A stretch of DNA of 64,000 nucleotides from Bostrychus sinensis (Eukaryota > Chordata > Actinopteri > Gobiiformes > Eleotridae): contig CM036244.1 in assembly GCA_020698575.1 (NCBI GenBank), positions 31,718,034-31,782,033 on the forward strand. The letters run 5' to 3'. The translations under genes and the position numbers were made by a program. The notes under the pieces were generated by a model. That model had not been told where the DNA came from. It did not search any database and saw nothing but the letters and a program-made list of their open reading frames with translations. This document shows, piece by piece, positions 11,979 to 23,063 of this stretch (its first letter is position 1; every line of letters begins with the position of its first letter).

Positions 11979-13520
11979 CACTGCTCAAAAAAATAAAGGG
12001 AACACTTAAACAACCTAATGTAACTCCAAGTCAATCACACTTCTGTGAAATCAAACTGTCCACTGACTGACATCAGTTTCACTGCTGTTGTGCAAATGGA
12101 ATAGACAACAGGTGGAAATTATAGGCAATTAGCAAGACACCTCCAATAAAGGAGTGGTTCTGCAGGAGGTGACCACAGACCACTTCTCACTTCCTATGCT
12201 TTCTGGCTGATGTTTTGGTCACTTTTGAATGCTGGCAGTGTTTTCACTCCAGTGGTAGCATGAGACGGAGTCTACAACCCACACAAGTGACTCAAGCAAT
12301 GCAGCTCATCCAGGATGGCACATCAACGCGAGCTGTGGCAAGAAGGTTTGCTGTGTCTGTCAGCGTAGTGTCCAGAGCAGGGAGGCACTACCAGGAGACA
12401 GGCCAGTACATCAGGAGATGTGGAGGAGGCCGTAGGAGGGCAACAACCCAGCAGCAGGACCGCTACCTCCTCCTTTGTGCAAGGAGGACCAGGAGGAGCA
12501 GTGCCAGAGCCCTGCAAAATGACCTCCAGCAGGCCACAAATGTGCATGTGTCTGCTCAAACGGTCAGAAACAGACTCCATGAGGGTGGTATGAGGGCCCG
12601 ATGTCCACAGGTGGGGGTTGTGTTTACAGCCCAACACCGTGCAGGACGTTTGGCATTTGCCAGAGAACACCAAGATTGGCAAATTCGCCACTGGCGCCCT
12701 GTGCTCTTCACAGATGAAAGCAGGTTCACACTGAGCACATGTGACAGACGTGACAGAGTCTGGAGACGCCGTGGAGAACGTTCTGCTGCCTGCAACATCC
12801 TCCAGCATGACCGGTTTGGCAGTGGGTCAGTAATAGCGTGGGGTGGCATTCCTTTGGGGGGCCGCACAGCCCTCCATGTGCTCGCCAGAGGTAGCCTGAC
12901 TGCCATTAGGTACCGAGATGAGATCCTCAGACCCTTGTGAGACCATATGCTGGTGCGGTTGGCCCTGGGTTCCTCCTAATGCAAGACAATGCTAGACCTC
13001 GTGGCTGGAGTGTGTCAGCAGTTCCTGCCATGGACTGGCCCCGCCCGTTCCCCAGACCTGAATCCAACTGAGCACATCTGGGACATCATGTCTCGCTCCA
13101 TCCACCAACATCACATTGCACCACAGACTGTCCAGGAGTTGGCGGATGCTTTAGTCCAGGTCTGGGAGGAGATCCCTCAGGAGACCATCCACCACCTCAT
13201 CAGGAGCATGCCCAGATGTTGTAGGGAGGTCATACAGGCACAAGGAGGCCACACACACTACTGAGCCTCATTTTGACTTGTTTTAAGGACATTACATCAA
13301 AGTTGGATCAGCCTGTAGTGTGTTTTTCCACTTTAATTTTGAGTGCGACTCCAAATCCAGACCTCCATGAGTCAATAAATTTGATTTCCATTGATAATTT
13401 TTGTATGATTTTGTTGTCAGCACATTCAACTCTGTAAAGAATAAAGTATTTAATAAGAATATTTCATTCATTCAGATCTAGGATGTGTTATTTTAGTGTT
13501 CCCTTTATTTTTTTGAGCAG
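11979..13520 (+). mobile_element. Tc1/mariner-type DNA transposon, near full length
   Basis: The 1542-bp element is bounded by TA on both sides (11977-11978 and 13521-13522), the target duplication of the Tc1/mariner superfamily. The ends are inverted: the left end reads CACTGCTCAAAAAAATAAAG and the right end, reverse complemented, CTGCTCAAAAAAATAAAGGG. The match runs about 27 bp through GGGAACACT, with a 2-bp difference at the extreme tip. It carries one transposase frame, now broken. The same ends and transposase are widespread in fish genomes (established knowledge), so this is a fairly young but dead copy. Confidence 0.92.
12260..13264 (+). pseudogene. Tc1-like DDE transposase, frameshifted
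   Basis: The enzyme would bind the inverted ends through paired helix-turn-helix domains and cut and paste through a DDE RNase-H-fold domain. The likely start is the ATG at 12260 (MRRSLQPTQVTQAMQL); an ATG 45 bp upstream is also in frame. The first ~110 residues hold the HTH region, with an arginine-rich GRRR linker. The first catalytic Asp is in LFTDES (12713-12715). The third catalytic residue, Glu, is in NPTEHIWD (13070-13072). The frame hits TGA at 12938-12940. The second Asp (MQDNARP, near 12982-13002) is readable only in a shifted frame. Small indels near 12935 and 12999, a loss of roughly 20 bp after 13028 and an extra C near 13042 explain the break. Nonfunctional. Confidence 0.9.
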
Positions 13521-13678
13521 TATGTAAAGCATGCAATTTTTATTGAAGAGTCTATAATTTTGGGTGTCTAAACATGCAAATTATTCAAAATAATAATTTA
13601 CAAACAAAACCTTTTACTTAAAATGACAGTTACTGCATCACTAATGATGACTAGAGAGAAAAACAATCTCAATATTGT

Positions 13679-13710
<32 letters not shown>
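13679..13710. repeat. Poly-T tract (about 30 T)
   Basis: An uninterrupted T-run follows GTGTG-like sequence. It may be the reverse-strand tail of a retroposed copy or a simple repeat. Confidence 0.9.
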
Positions 13711-13713
<3 letters not shown>

Positions 13714-13905
13714 GGTTTTTGTGGGGTATGACGTGACCCCACTCAGTAATCTATGTATGTAAAACAGGTTGGTAGGATGAGGGTGAGAAGCCTACCCAAT
13801 ACTACCAATATTATGAAGCTGCAGTAATATTATGAGCCTACACCCTCAGGGCCGCACCCTCAGGGCCCTCGTAGCTACCCACAGAAATTACTATTCACTC
13901 CCACT

Positions 13906-14175
13906 ATTGTTAAGGTCAACTTTTTTTTAACTTTTAACCATGTTATGATGTTGTTCCAACTTCAAAAACATACCTAGAATAGTATTTTGTTTTATTCACA
14001 CTTGTGTGAGTAATCCTGTTTGCTAAGGCCATCCCTTCTGAAGACCTGGAAAACTCTTGGTCTCACAGCTCTACGTAGACACCTAAAACCACGATGTGCT
14101 CTTGCCCATACACTGTCAGCTGACTCATTCTAATAATTTCAGCACTTAAATTGCTGAAAAGCAGTCAGCTTGTTT
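13906..14175 (+). repeat. GGTCCCCTATTATG-family dispersed repeat
   Basis: It shares with the copy at 39808 the words TTTTAACCATGTTATGATGT, AAAAACATACCTAGAATAGT and GAGTAATCCTGTTTGCTAAG. With the reverse copy at 16795-17071 it shares GACTCATTCTAATAATTTCA and GCACTTAAATTGCTGAAAAG. The first bases are damaged (AAGGTCAACTTT). No coding capacity. Confidence 0.7.
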
Positions 14176-14763
14176 ATCTATCTGTCAGCATCATATTGTT
14201 GATATCAGCCGTTGCATAACTTTGTACATTAATTGTCTCAACAGTGTCTCACATGCGCAGATCATGTGAAGCACTGCTGAGACAATTATAGTACAGAGAT
14301 TGCAAGTTCACAAACAACTGACTAACACTGTGCCACCTCAGGAACACTCTAAATACTGTGCATATACAGTAGTTTACAATATTGTCTGTAGATATCTCTC
14401 TGCAGGCTGTAAGAGGTCTGTCACATAAATAAAGGAAACAGGAAAGTTTAAATTTGATCCTCTTTACTTCTAACAATCATGATATTACGCTTAGAAGGGT
14501 TGTATTTAATGCCAAACTCGCTGCCATACTCTGAGCAGACCTTTAATAACTGCTTCATCTGTATGGACTGATAATAACCAGATCATCAGCGTACATGAGG
14601 TGGTGAACAACAGTGGATCCTACAACACAGCTTGTCTTAGAACTATTTATTTCTCTTGATAGTTCATCTACTGTATATACACATTAAATACAACTGGGGA
14701 GAGAATATTTTAGGGAAAGGGAAAGGGAATAGTATTTATATAGCACTTTAACTATGACACAAG

Positions 14764-15690
14764 CAGGGATGAAAGTAAGCCAGTACGGCCCGGTACTACG
14801 TACCGGCATAAGATTTAGAGGGGGTACGCAGTACCGGATGGAAGGAGATCAGCTGTCCGGCCGGTCTTTGCAACTTTAACACATTAGAAAGCAGCCGCGG
14901 ACGCTTTTATGAGAAAAAAGAAATCTGACACGTGTCAGCATGTGAAACAGGCAGTGCTTTATCTCATCATATATGTGTCTGTGTGGTTTTTAGTGGCTTA
15001 TGATTGCTCCGTGATGTGATTTAATGCACAGAATGTCCCTCTCCCCTCTCATCATTAACTGATTGTGTCGCTTCCTTAAACAAACGCATTGCGCATGCGC
15101 GTCTTAGCCCAAAGCACACCTGGAGTGCCGCCTCAAACTACACCAAATGCTTGTGAAGGCTTTAACATAAACAACGTGGAGTTTAAAATATGTGTTTTAT
15201 CTGTGAATAACGGGACAAAGTGATAGAAGTGGCCCAGGCTGTGTGAGGACAGACCGGGCTGTTCTATAGCAGGTTATTAGCGAGTTAGCAGCAGAAAGGA
15301 GTTTCCCCATCTCTGACTGCAGCAGGAGTCGGGAGCTGCTGCCTGTGTCCCCCCGAGCAGCAGCTACTGTCCCTCAGTGTTTACAGCTGTGTGTCTGTGT
15401 CACACGGAGCAGAGAACCATCTTTGTTACTGCAGAAGTACAGGGGACCATGTGTTTTCAGCCACCGCCTCATAGAAAACAATAGGGGTGTATTTTTTGAC
15501 GTGCATCAGGTGTGTGTTATGGTGCGTTTGCTTTGTTGTCAAACCCGTATAAGCCATGTCTATATTTTTCATTTATAGTCAAGACTCATTCTCAACCTCG
15601 TATATCTCGTATTTTTCTGCTATTAAAAATATATATGTAGGCATAATTTGTTATAGTACCGGCATAAGCAAAAATCTACTTTCACCCCTG
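14764..15690. mobile_element. Non-autonomous hAT-type DNA transposon (927 bp)
   Basis: Both sides carry the identical 8-bp sequence GACACAAG (14756-14763 and 15691-15698), the duplication length typical of hAT elements. The ends are inverted: the left end is CAGGGATGAAAGTAAGCC and the right end, reverse complemented, CAGGGGTGAAAGTAGATT. A second inverted motif, (G)TACCGGCATAAG, appears near both ends (14800-14813 and 15657-15670). The interior holds no transposase, only GC-rich unique-looking sequence and short frames (15345-15578), so it must have been moved by a transposase made elsewhere. It sits inside a 5S-headed SINE and is therefore younger. Confidence 0.85.
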
Positions 15691-15883
15691 GACACAAGTC
15701 ACCCAAAGCGCTTTACACACAGTAGGGAAGGGGTATTTCATTCACTCCATACTCGGTGGTGGTAAGCTATGTTTTGTAGCCACAGTTTCCCCTGGGGTAG
15801 ACTGACAGAAGCACGGCTGCACACATCTGCGCCAACGGACCCTCCGACCACCACCAACCACTCACTCACATTCACACCGGCTT

Positions 15884-15983
15884 CCTGGTGTTCCCATGCG
15901 GTCTCCCATCCAAGTACTGACCAGGCCCTACCCTGCTTTGCTTCTGAGGTCTGACGGGATCGGGCATCCACAAGGCGGTATGG
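15884..15983 (-). pseudogene. 5S rRNA-like head of the SINE
   Basis: On the minus strand it contains GCCCGATCCCGTCAGACCTC, AGAAGCAAAGCAGGG, GGGCCTGGTCAGTACTTGGA and TGGGAGACCGC. These match the internal promoter boxes (A box, IE, C box) and core of vertebrate 5S rRNA with scattered substitutions. It is fused directly to the SINE body and lacks the 5S 3' end and terminator, so it is not a working rRNA gene. Confidence 0.85.
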
Positions 15984-16002
15984 CATTTTAGCACACCTCT
16001 AC

Positions 16003-16350
16003 TTAGGGCAGCACGATATGGAGAAAACATGCGATATTCAATAACTTTGTTGAAAATTGCAATATCGATATTATTGCGATATTTGAAAATAAAGCCTACT
16101 TTTCAAACATAGTAAGTTAAATTCACTACATTTCACAAAAATGTAAGTATTTACAAGTCAAAACAGCGACAAAATCAAAACTTACCACAGACTAAGGCTG
16201 AGCTGTGTCTAAATTATTAAATTACCACTAAAACTGGACTTTTTAAACATTTTTATATAATCACAACACATGTTCTTTTAGGCTCTGGTGGAAAATGATT
16301 CTTCAGTGTAAATCTCTGTCAGATGGAAGACCACAGCGTTATTGCAATAT
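16003..16350 (+). repeat. Miniature element with GCACGATAT/AATATCGATAT ends
   Basis: It starts AGGGCAGCACGATATGGAGA and contains GCAATATCGATATTATTGCG, a hallmark of a common fish miniature transposon family. Near 16335-16352 the inverted word GCGTTATTGCAATATATT suggests the other end. Target duplication not resolved. Confidence 0.45.
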
Positions 16351-16794
16351 ATTTAGATTCTTGCCTCTCTTTGCAAGTGAATCTGCTCTCATCATGCCCT
16401 CTTTTCTTTTAATGTAAGAAAAAGCATATTTAAATCTAGAATTAGTGACTCTCTTGGATTCAAACAGTGTCCCCTGTTTAAGCTTTCCTTTTTCATGCCT
16501 CCCTAGCAGCAGCATGTTCATTCCATCCAGCTTTAATATTTACTTTTATTATTCCTTCTCTCAAATGATGCACTACTGTCCTTCAGGGCATATGAAAGTA
16601 TAGAAATGCATAGAATAAAAAACATAATTTGAATGGTTGGCCATATAGAAACTTGTTGATGGTCTTATATTACGCTTTCAGGCTTTTAAAAATACTTTTG
16701 GACACTTTTTCAAAATGATTTCACATTTTATAACTTAAAACAATGTATATGTATGGAAAACATCTTTGACTTTGCAGAGAACGCTTGGATTAGG

Positions 16795-17071
16795 TTTCTG
16801 ATGCCTCCTGCTGGGCATCAGTGTAGAGCATAAAATGGCTATTTAGCACAACTTTTAGCAACATAGCGCTGCCAGATAGATAAAGTTGACAGCAATTTAA
16901 GCGCTGAAATCATCAGAATGAGTCTGTCGACAGTGTATGAAACTTAGAAACAAGCAGGTGCACAAGTGAATGAAACAAAATACTACTACAGGTATGTTTT
17001 GAGGTGGAAACAGCATTATAACCAGGTTAAAAGCTCAAATATAGTTGATTTAGCAGAATAGGGGACCTTTA
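16795..17071 (-). repeat. GGTCCCCTATTATG-family dispersed repeat, minus-strand copy
   Basis: The reverse complement begins AAAGGTCCCCTATTCTGCTA, runs through GAGCTTTTAACCTGGTTATA and CATACCTGTAGTAGTATTTT, and reaches ATGCCCAGCAGGAGGCATCA. It is one of the two longest copies in the window and defines a unit of at least 270 bp together with 39808-40110. Confidence 0.75.
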
Positions 17072-17614
17072 ACAAACAAAAAAAAAAAAAAAGGTTTCAG
17101 GCCAGAAAAATTACCCACATTTTTGAAAATCATCAGCTTGATCAATTTAAATGAAAATTTGACTCTTTGTAAATTTGCTTGACAATTTTCTTTATTCACT
17201 AATTTGTTAAATGTTGCACTCTTGCAGCCATACAGTTTTGGTAAATGCATACTTTAACATGCAGATGTATTTTTATATAATTATTCTTGTTTCATATACA
17301 CTTGTTCCATCCACACCGCTGTATCCTTACAGCTGTAATTAGAGTAACACTGCCCTGTTAAACGGATCTACAGATGCTACTACTTTCTTATTTTTATTTT
17401 TCTATTATAATATTATATTACATAAGATAAACAACTAAAATAAAAAACAAATAAACCACACATCTATTTATCTATACCATCTTTTAAAATGTCCAGTTGT
17501 TTTTGTCTACAGCATTACTAGCCAAATTGAACATTAAAACTAGTGGCTGTTCTGCACCAAATTTATATGTAATGTTTCATCTAAAAGTGTATATGTTATG
17601 TTTCATGTATGTTT

Positions 17615-17960
17615 GGGGCGATGGTGGCGCAGTGGGTTAAGCATTCGCCCAGCAATCGGAGGATAGCCGTTTCGAATCCCATCTGAAGCGCATACTGTCG
17701 TTGTGTCCCTGGGCAAGACACTTCACCCACCTTGCCTGTGTGAATGTGTTAGTGTGGCTGTGTTTGGTGGTGGTCGGAGGGGCCGTTGGCGCAGATTGGC
17801 AGCCACGCTTCCGTCAGTCTGCCGAAGTACTTCTTCTACAGAAGTAGCTCACCACCAAGTGTGACTGAGGAGTGAATGAATAATTGATCAATTGTAAAGC
17901 GTCTTTGAGTGTCCAAAAAAGCGCTATATAAATTTGATGAATTATTATTATTATTATTAT
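17615..17960 (+). repeat. tRNA-headed SINE, near full length
   Basis: The head GGGGCGATGGTGGCGCAGTG GGTTAAGC carries an A box, and GTTTCGAATCCC is a B box about 35 bp later. The body has GTCCCTGGGCAAGACACTTC, GGTGGTGGTCGGAGGGGCCG and CCGTCAGTCTGCC. The tail reads AAAGCGCTATATAAATTTGA and ends in (TTA)n. The body from GGTGGTGGTCGG onward is shared with the 5S-headed SINE at 14708-15984. It encodes no protein; RNA polymerase III transcription and LINE-driven copying are inferred from family knowledge. Confidence 0.88.
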
Positions 17961-19999
17961 AAAAAATAAAAAAATGTACATTCAGGACTCCCTCCAAACA
18001 GAACTAATGTGTTTGACAATTCTGACATAAGGGGCACCGACTAAGATTTTACACATCGTCGGTGACTGTGGCCCATATAAGTGGTGATGTGTATCAATTT
18101 TGCTACATATTTTCATACCAAGGGTTAAAGCTAATGTCTAAGTAGATACTGTAATGTAATTCAAATTAACTTTAAGTGTTAGTCAAGAGGCTGTAAACCT
18201 CCCATCCATGGTATCCATCAACCTACTTTTTTTTCCCCCACAGATACTATTTTAACCCTCAAAGACAAAAGTAGATTTTGCAACATGGACAATTAATTTA
18301 GACAACACAAAGGACAGGTATTAGGATTATTTCTAAATTAAAGAAAAATGTGAGATGGTAAATAAAGAAAGGGGTCCCTCTCTCCAGACACCCACATACC
18401 TCTCCATAAAGCCCCTCGGGATGCCATTGTACACATCTGTTTCCCCGAGATAAAGACCAGCTCACCGCGGCCCACAAGCTCCCAAAGTTGGCTTGTTATA
18501 ATCTGGCAAGTCCCAAGCGCACCAGCACCAGCAGAAGCAGCAGAGGGAAAAGTGTGTGGGGGTGGAGGGGTATATAGGCACTGCAGCCCGAGACAGAGAA
18601 TAATATAGCCTAATTACGCCATCCATTTTTTGGCATGGTACACCTTTTTTTTTGACAAGCATCAACGTTATGTTATATATTGGCCCTTGTACTTTTTATT
18701 TGAATCAGAAGAGTTAGACTGTGGATACTGATTAAGCTGGACGGCGCAGTAATTTCTCCATTTAATTCTAAAGGAAAATCCTGAATCCCAGCTCGACGCT
18801 TGCCGGATGACTGAATTTTCTTAGATATTGTTCACTTCATATAAGGTGACCTTTTGCCAGATTTGCAGCAGATAGAGAAATGAGGCACGAGCTGCGAGAA
18901 GGTGCAAAGACTTATTGGGATGTGATACGGCTCGTTGGGTAATTGCCGAGGATAGGATTTATACTGTGTGTTTTTAAGGAAATGAATCCCCGAAAGCACC
19001 CTTAATAAGACAATGGGAGTCGCAGGATACAGAGTGTTGTGACATATTAAAAGATTCTATATGAAAAACAATAAACAAAAACATGTTCCAAAAGGTGCAT
19101 TATTAAAACCAAACATGCACAATTAAGATGACAAATCACAAACATATCACAGGAAATTAATGGACCTCGGGGGGAAATCTGGGACGCTAACGGCAGCGAG
19201 GAGAGAGTCATTGTTTTTTTTTAACCAACTATCGGCGCCATATTTCTTCAAATGTAACACTTACTTCAGCATGGAGCTTTTGACAAATTGGGATCGTATG
19301 TGTAGCACCTGGTTGGGTATCAAAGCAGTTTCAGGAAGCCACCACATTCTAGGAAGAAATTGGTAGAGCAAGAGTAGAAGCAACCATTAGGGATATCAGT
19401 AGCAAATCCTCACCTGCAGGGCAAAATAATCCATCTATCCATTTTCTGCTGCTTTATTTGGGAGCAAGTCTGGGGGGCAACATGCTCGGCAGAAGCGCCC
19501 AAATTTCCCCTCATCCACAGAGACACTTCCTTCACCTCTTTCCAAACCAACCATCCTTCCTATGTGTATATCCTGGAACCTTCCGATGGTTGGACAGGCC
19601 CAGAACACAGGTCCTCCTCAGGGTGGCATCTGAAATCAGTTCATGAGCCAGTGAAGCTCGCTCCTCTCCTTGCTTTGGAGGAGCAACAGCTCTACTCCGA
19701 GGTATGACTGAGGAACTGAAGGGAGCACCTAGACACCTTGCAAAAAAAGATTTGTTTTTATCTGAGATGTTCCTGAGATGTGTCCTTTTGCTTAAGTAAA
19801 AAAAAAAAAAAAGTACTGAGGAGATGCATGCCACACCTTTTGACTACTGGACTGAAATGTTAATAATAATGGAATTGCAAACTACAGTGTAATGTGTGGA
19901 AAGCTTGTTGTAATGCTAATACTGAAACGTCAAATTCAACCATTTAAAATGAACAAACTTTTCAACCAAATGACTCATAAAACACTAGCTGACTAACAC
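17961..19999. other. Mostly non-repetitive DNA with a promoter-like patch
   Basis: Bases 18360-18600 are GC-rich. On the plus strand GGGGTATATAGGCACTGCAG looks like a TATA box. On the minus strand two donor-like sites (GCG/GTGAGC near 18465 and GAG/GTATGT near 18400) follow an open stretch, with a leucine-rich run near 18500-18540. No complete signal peptide or protein family can be shown. Bases 18700-18970 read as complex, non-repetitive sequence and could be conserved non-coding DNA. Alignment to other fish is needed to decide. Confidence 0.3.
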
Positions 20000-20180
20000 A
20001 CTTAATCGAGACAAAACCATGTCTAAACAAAAACTAAATCAAGAAAAAATCGAGACAAAACCAGGTCTAAACAAAAACTAAATCAAGAAAAAATCAGGAC
20101 TAAACCAGGTCTAAATAAAAACGAAACCAGATTTTAAACCAGGACTAGCCCCAACTAAAACAGCACTAAAAAAAAAAAAA
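20000..20180 (+). repeat. CCAGGTCTAAA short tandem repeat
   Basis: A unit of about 35 bp (GAGACAAAACCAGGTCTAAA then CAAAAACTAAATCAAGAAAA) repeats about three times, and then decays to AACCAGGACTAG and AACAGCACTAAA before an A-run. Same core motif as 4365-4500 and 32765-32880. Confidence 0.75.
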
Positions 20181-20232
20181 AACTAAAGCAGAACTTCAAG
20201 TGCAAAAGATGAGTACCACCACTGCTATAAGT

Positions 20233-20534
20233 CAGTGGTTCCCAAAGTGGGGTCCGGCGCCCCCTGGGGGGTCCACAAAGATACTGCAGGGTGGCAGTAT
20301 CTAAATTTAGTACATAAAAAGAAATTCAGTTTAAAATGAATTACAGTTTTATACTTGTTTAAAAATATTACTTTAAAGCAATTTTTTGCCAATTTTTTGT
20401 GTTTTTGTTAAGGTTTTTATAGACATAATGGAGAAAAAACATTTTAAATAAAGGGAACTTCTATTGTTGGGGATCCATGTGGGATTTTCATGAATTTAAA
20501 GGTGCCATGATACTCTTGACTTTGGGAATGGCTG
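20233..20534. mobile_element. hAT-type miniature element (302 bp), forward copy
   Basis: The left end CAGTGGTTCCCAAAGTGGGG is a typical hAT tip and the right end, reverse complemented, is CAGCCATTCCCAAAGTCAAG. The flanks CTATAAGT (20225-20232) and CTGTAGGT (20535-20542) match at 6 of 8 positions, fitting a decayed 8-bp duplication. It belongs to the same family as 27352-27660, which is in the opposite orientation. Non-coding. Confidence 0.7.
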
Positions 20535-21739
20535 CTGTAGGTGATTTCAACCTTAAAACCAACCAGTCTTGCTCAAATGTCTGAAACATCCATGCAAAAG
20601 TGTGTCCTCGAATAATACCTTGGTTGTGTTTCTCCTCTTGCAGTGCTCAGTTTGCTGGATAGAGCTAGAATTTCTTTGTGAACATTTTCCCAAGATAGAC
20701 ACATGCACATTTATTTTTATGGTAGATATAAATTATTGAAAAAAAAGTCATAACAGCTAAGAGTAAACACTAACTGACTGTCTTTGCCCTCTCACCCCCC
20801 TGGCCCTGCCGCTGGCACCGACCTCTACAAGTCACAAAGATGTTTGAACAAAAATGTTATCTTTAGTATTGAGAAATGTTTTTGGTAAAGTTTTAAGGAA
20901 CCTTGAGGGTGCAACTTCGAGTAGCACTGTGTTCAGCATTTCCACTTAAGACTTTTTTTTCGAGAGAGACCAGCTGCTGCAGAGTTACCTCTGAAAAGTA
21001 AACAACGCCAAACCTGAGGACAAGTGTTTCTTTCTAGACCTTGAGCAGAGGAATAAATGGAGACTAGATAGCATTTTCTCTATACATTACCTGCCTTTCA
21101 TTGCTGCTCATAGTAGAACTGTTTTCTCCAAGTAAACAAGCGCTGTACTCAGATATAAAATCCTTTATAGCTGTACATCAGGGCTTATATTGCATGCAAT
21201 TTGGCCATTCAAAATAATATTGATATAGCCTTCAGTGGCATTGCATTGCCTGTTTTTATTCACATTTCATTCTATCTTTTTTGTGCTATATGTAAGCTTA
21301 CCTAGCTAGAACAGAGGCCTATTGCTGGAAGCTCGTTAAACAAACTCAGAGTTGTGGAGTAAACAAATCCATACTGAGTAACTCAGGGTTCATGTGTTGC
21401 TTGAAGCTGGTAATGAACTTTCTCTGTCAACTCAGAGTTAAACCCTTTAACACTGATGACTGCAGCTGCTGCAGCACTGATCAGGCAGACACAGTTCAGC
21501 CAATAGCGTTCAGTCTAGAGGTAACCCTCAGGTTACCCTGAACTAAAGGCCTCAGTAGTCTCTCTATATTACAGCTAGCCATGGTTTCACAGTGGTTTAG
21601 ATGAGTCAGCCAGTGGGAGCCCCCTTCTGTGCAAGCATGTGATTGCCCAATGCTTCCAGTATGCACTGAATATTCTTATCTACTAAAGAAAATTGATGAT
21701 TGAGTTAGTTAAGTATGTTTCTTTTTTCTTTTTGCATGT
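20535..21739. other. Unrecognised non-coding DNA
   Basis: No repeat or gene is recognised. Chance short frames only. Confidence 0.35.
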
Positions 21740-22440
21740 TTACATCAAGAGAAACCAGGATACACTACCTGGAAAACTTAGATGTGGCATGTATGTTTCC
21801 GGGTTTTTGACCTCTGTTGGTGAACTGAGCATGTGCAAACTCAAGAGACTCAGGATAACAAACATGCTGTGAGCAGCAACTTTCTTGCCTGGAAATTCCA
21901 GCCTCACCGCTGTACCAGCGGCTGAGTCTGGTCGCCATGGAATCAATTCGATTTCTAGGGCGGAGCAAACCCCATTAAACAGACAGCGGAGTAAGCCAAT
22001 CTGAAAATGGCGGACATGATGTTAACAAAGCAACAAGAAAGCAAGCAACGTGAATTTTTTTTTTTTCTTTTTAATAAAAGCTACTAGTGCTGTAAGCTGC
22101 AGTTGTTTTAATGACTTGATGTTTTTGGTCATTTAAAACGGAATTTACCGCTGACTGAAACAAACTCTCTCTCCACAGTGCGCCATCTTGATTGTTGTTG
22201 TTGCAGACGCTGTTCATGAAGAACACGTGACTTAAATAAACGAATCAAAATGCACAGTCTGGATTTGAATCCAACCACGGCAGACAGCGTGGTGACCAGA
22301 TTGATATTTCTCTGTATAATAATACAGAGACATATCAGTCTGGATTTTCCAGGCAAGCAACTTTCCCACAGCAACTGTACTTGTACGTTTGCTTTCAGAA
22401 CTCTTAATCTAGTAATATTCAACAATGCGGCTCAGTCTAT
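21740..22440. repeat. Repeat region with imperfect inverted segments
   Basis: Bases 21871-21903 (AACTTTCTTGCCTGGAAATT) recur in inverse orientation at 22338-22370 (GGATTTTCCAGGCAAGCAAC). Both ends of the stretch look like parts of a decayed miniature transposon, but tips and target duplications are not clear. Confidence 0.3.
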
Positions 22441-22700
22441 TCAGCGATGTCACCACTTTTCCACTCAGCGCTGGTTGCAGTGGACATGTCTCCATTGCAA
22501 GGAGTCGAATGCTGCAGCCCCACATGCATAAAGTTGAACAGTCCAGATCAAGCAAGACAGGAAGTCAGACCCAGGACCAGTGAAGAGTAACCAGTATATT
22601 TCAAAATACAATGCATGTGCAGACTCTCAACCAAATCTATATAAAAATTACGTCTTAACTGGTGAGACAGGGTCACAAACAAGAACAGATACCTTTCAAA
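22441..22700 (+). repeat. Dispersed repeat shared with 29100-29320
   Basis: GCATAAAGTTGAACAGTCCA, GACCCAGGACCAGTGAAGAG, GTGCAGACTCTCA and GAGACAGGGTCACAAACAAG all recur, in the same order and strand, at 29155-29315. The second copy lies inside the inverted-end element 28996-29659, so this one is probably a truncated member of that family. Confidence 0.65.
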
Positions 22701-23063
22701 ATATTAATATAAGTAATATACTTGCCCATAGTAGAAGCACAAAAGTGATGGAATACGCTTCTTGCACTGTAGCAGTAAAAGCACAGAAAAGTTAAAGAAA
22801 GAATGTGTTTATTTGGCTTTATCTTGTTGCTCTGTTACTGGAAATGTGATAAGTCATGTCTGTAAGCAACTTCACCGTAGCCCTTTGTATGCTGCTGAAT
22901 GTGTAACAAGCACCCACCCCACACTCCACAGTCTTTAATAAAGCCAAGATACTATAATTTGTCATTTATACATGGGTTCTGAAGATCCCGAATACTGTCA
23001 TTAGGCTCATAACTGAGATACTCAAGTGCCCCAAAATGTAGAATTTTGACAGTTGTCTGAAGA

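Larger units (their letters stand above)
14708..15984 (-). repeat. 5S rRNA-headed SINE, split by a transposon
   Basis: Read on the minus strand, the element starts with a 5S-like head (15984 down to about 15884). It continues with GTGTGAATGTGAGTGAGTGG, GGTGGTGGTCGGAGGGTCCG and GTTGGCGCAGATG, then AAAGCGCTTTGGGTGACTTG. It ends, beyond the inserted 927-bp element at 14764-15690, with AAAGTGCTATATAAATACTA. Removing the insert and one copy of the 8-bp duplication makes body and tail continuous. Such SINEs are transcribed by RNA polymerase III and mobilised by a LINE with a matching tail (family knowledge). Confidence 0.8.

Noticed and set aside
12323..12906. 161- and 116-codon minus-strand frames
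   Set aside because: Antisense shadows of the Tc1 transposase.
15884..15983. 5S rRNA gene
   Set aside because: Diverged, lacks the 3' end and terminator, and is fused to a SINE body; a pseudogene head.
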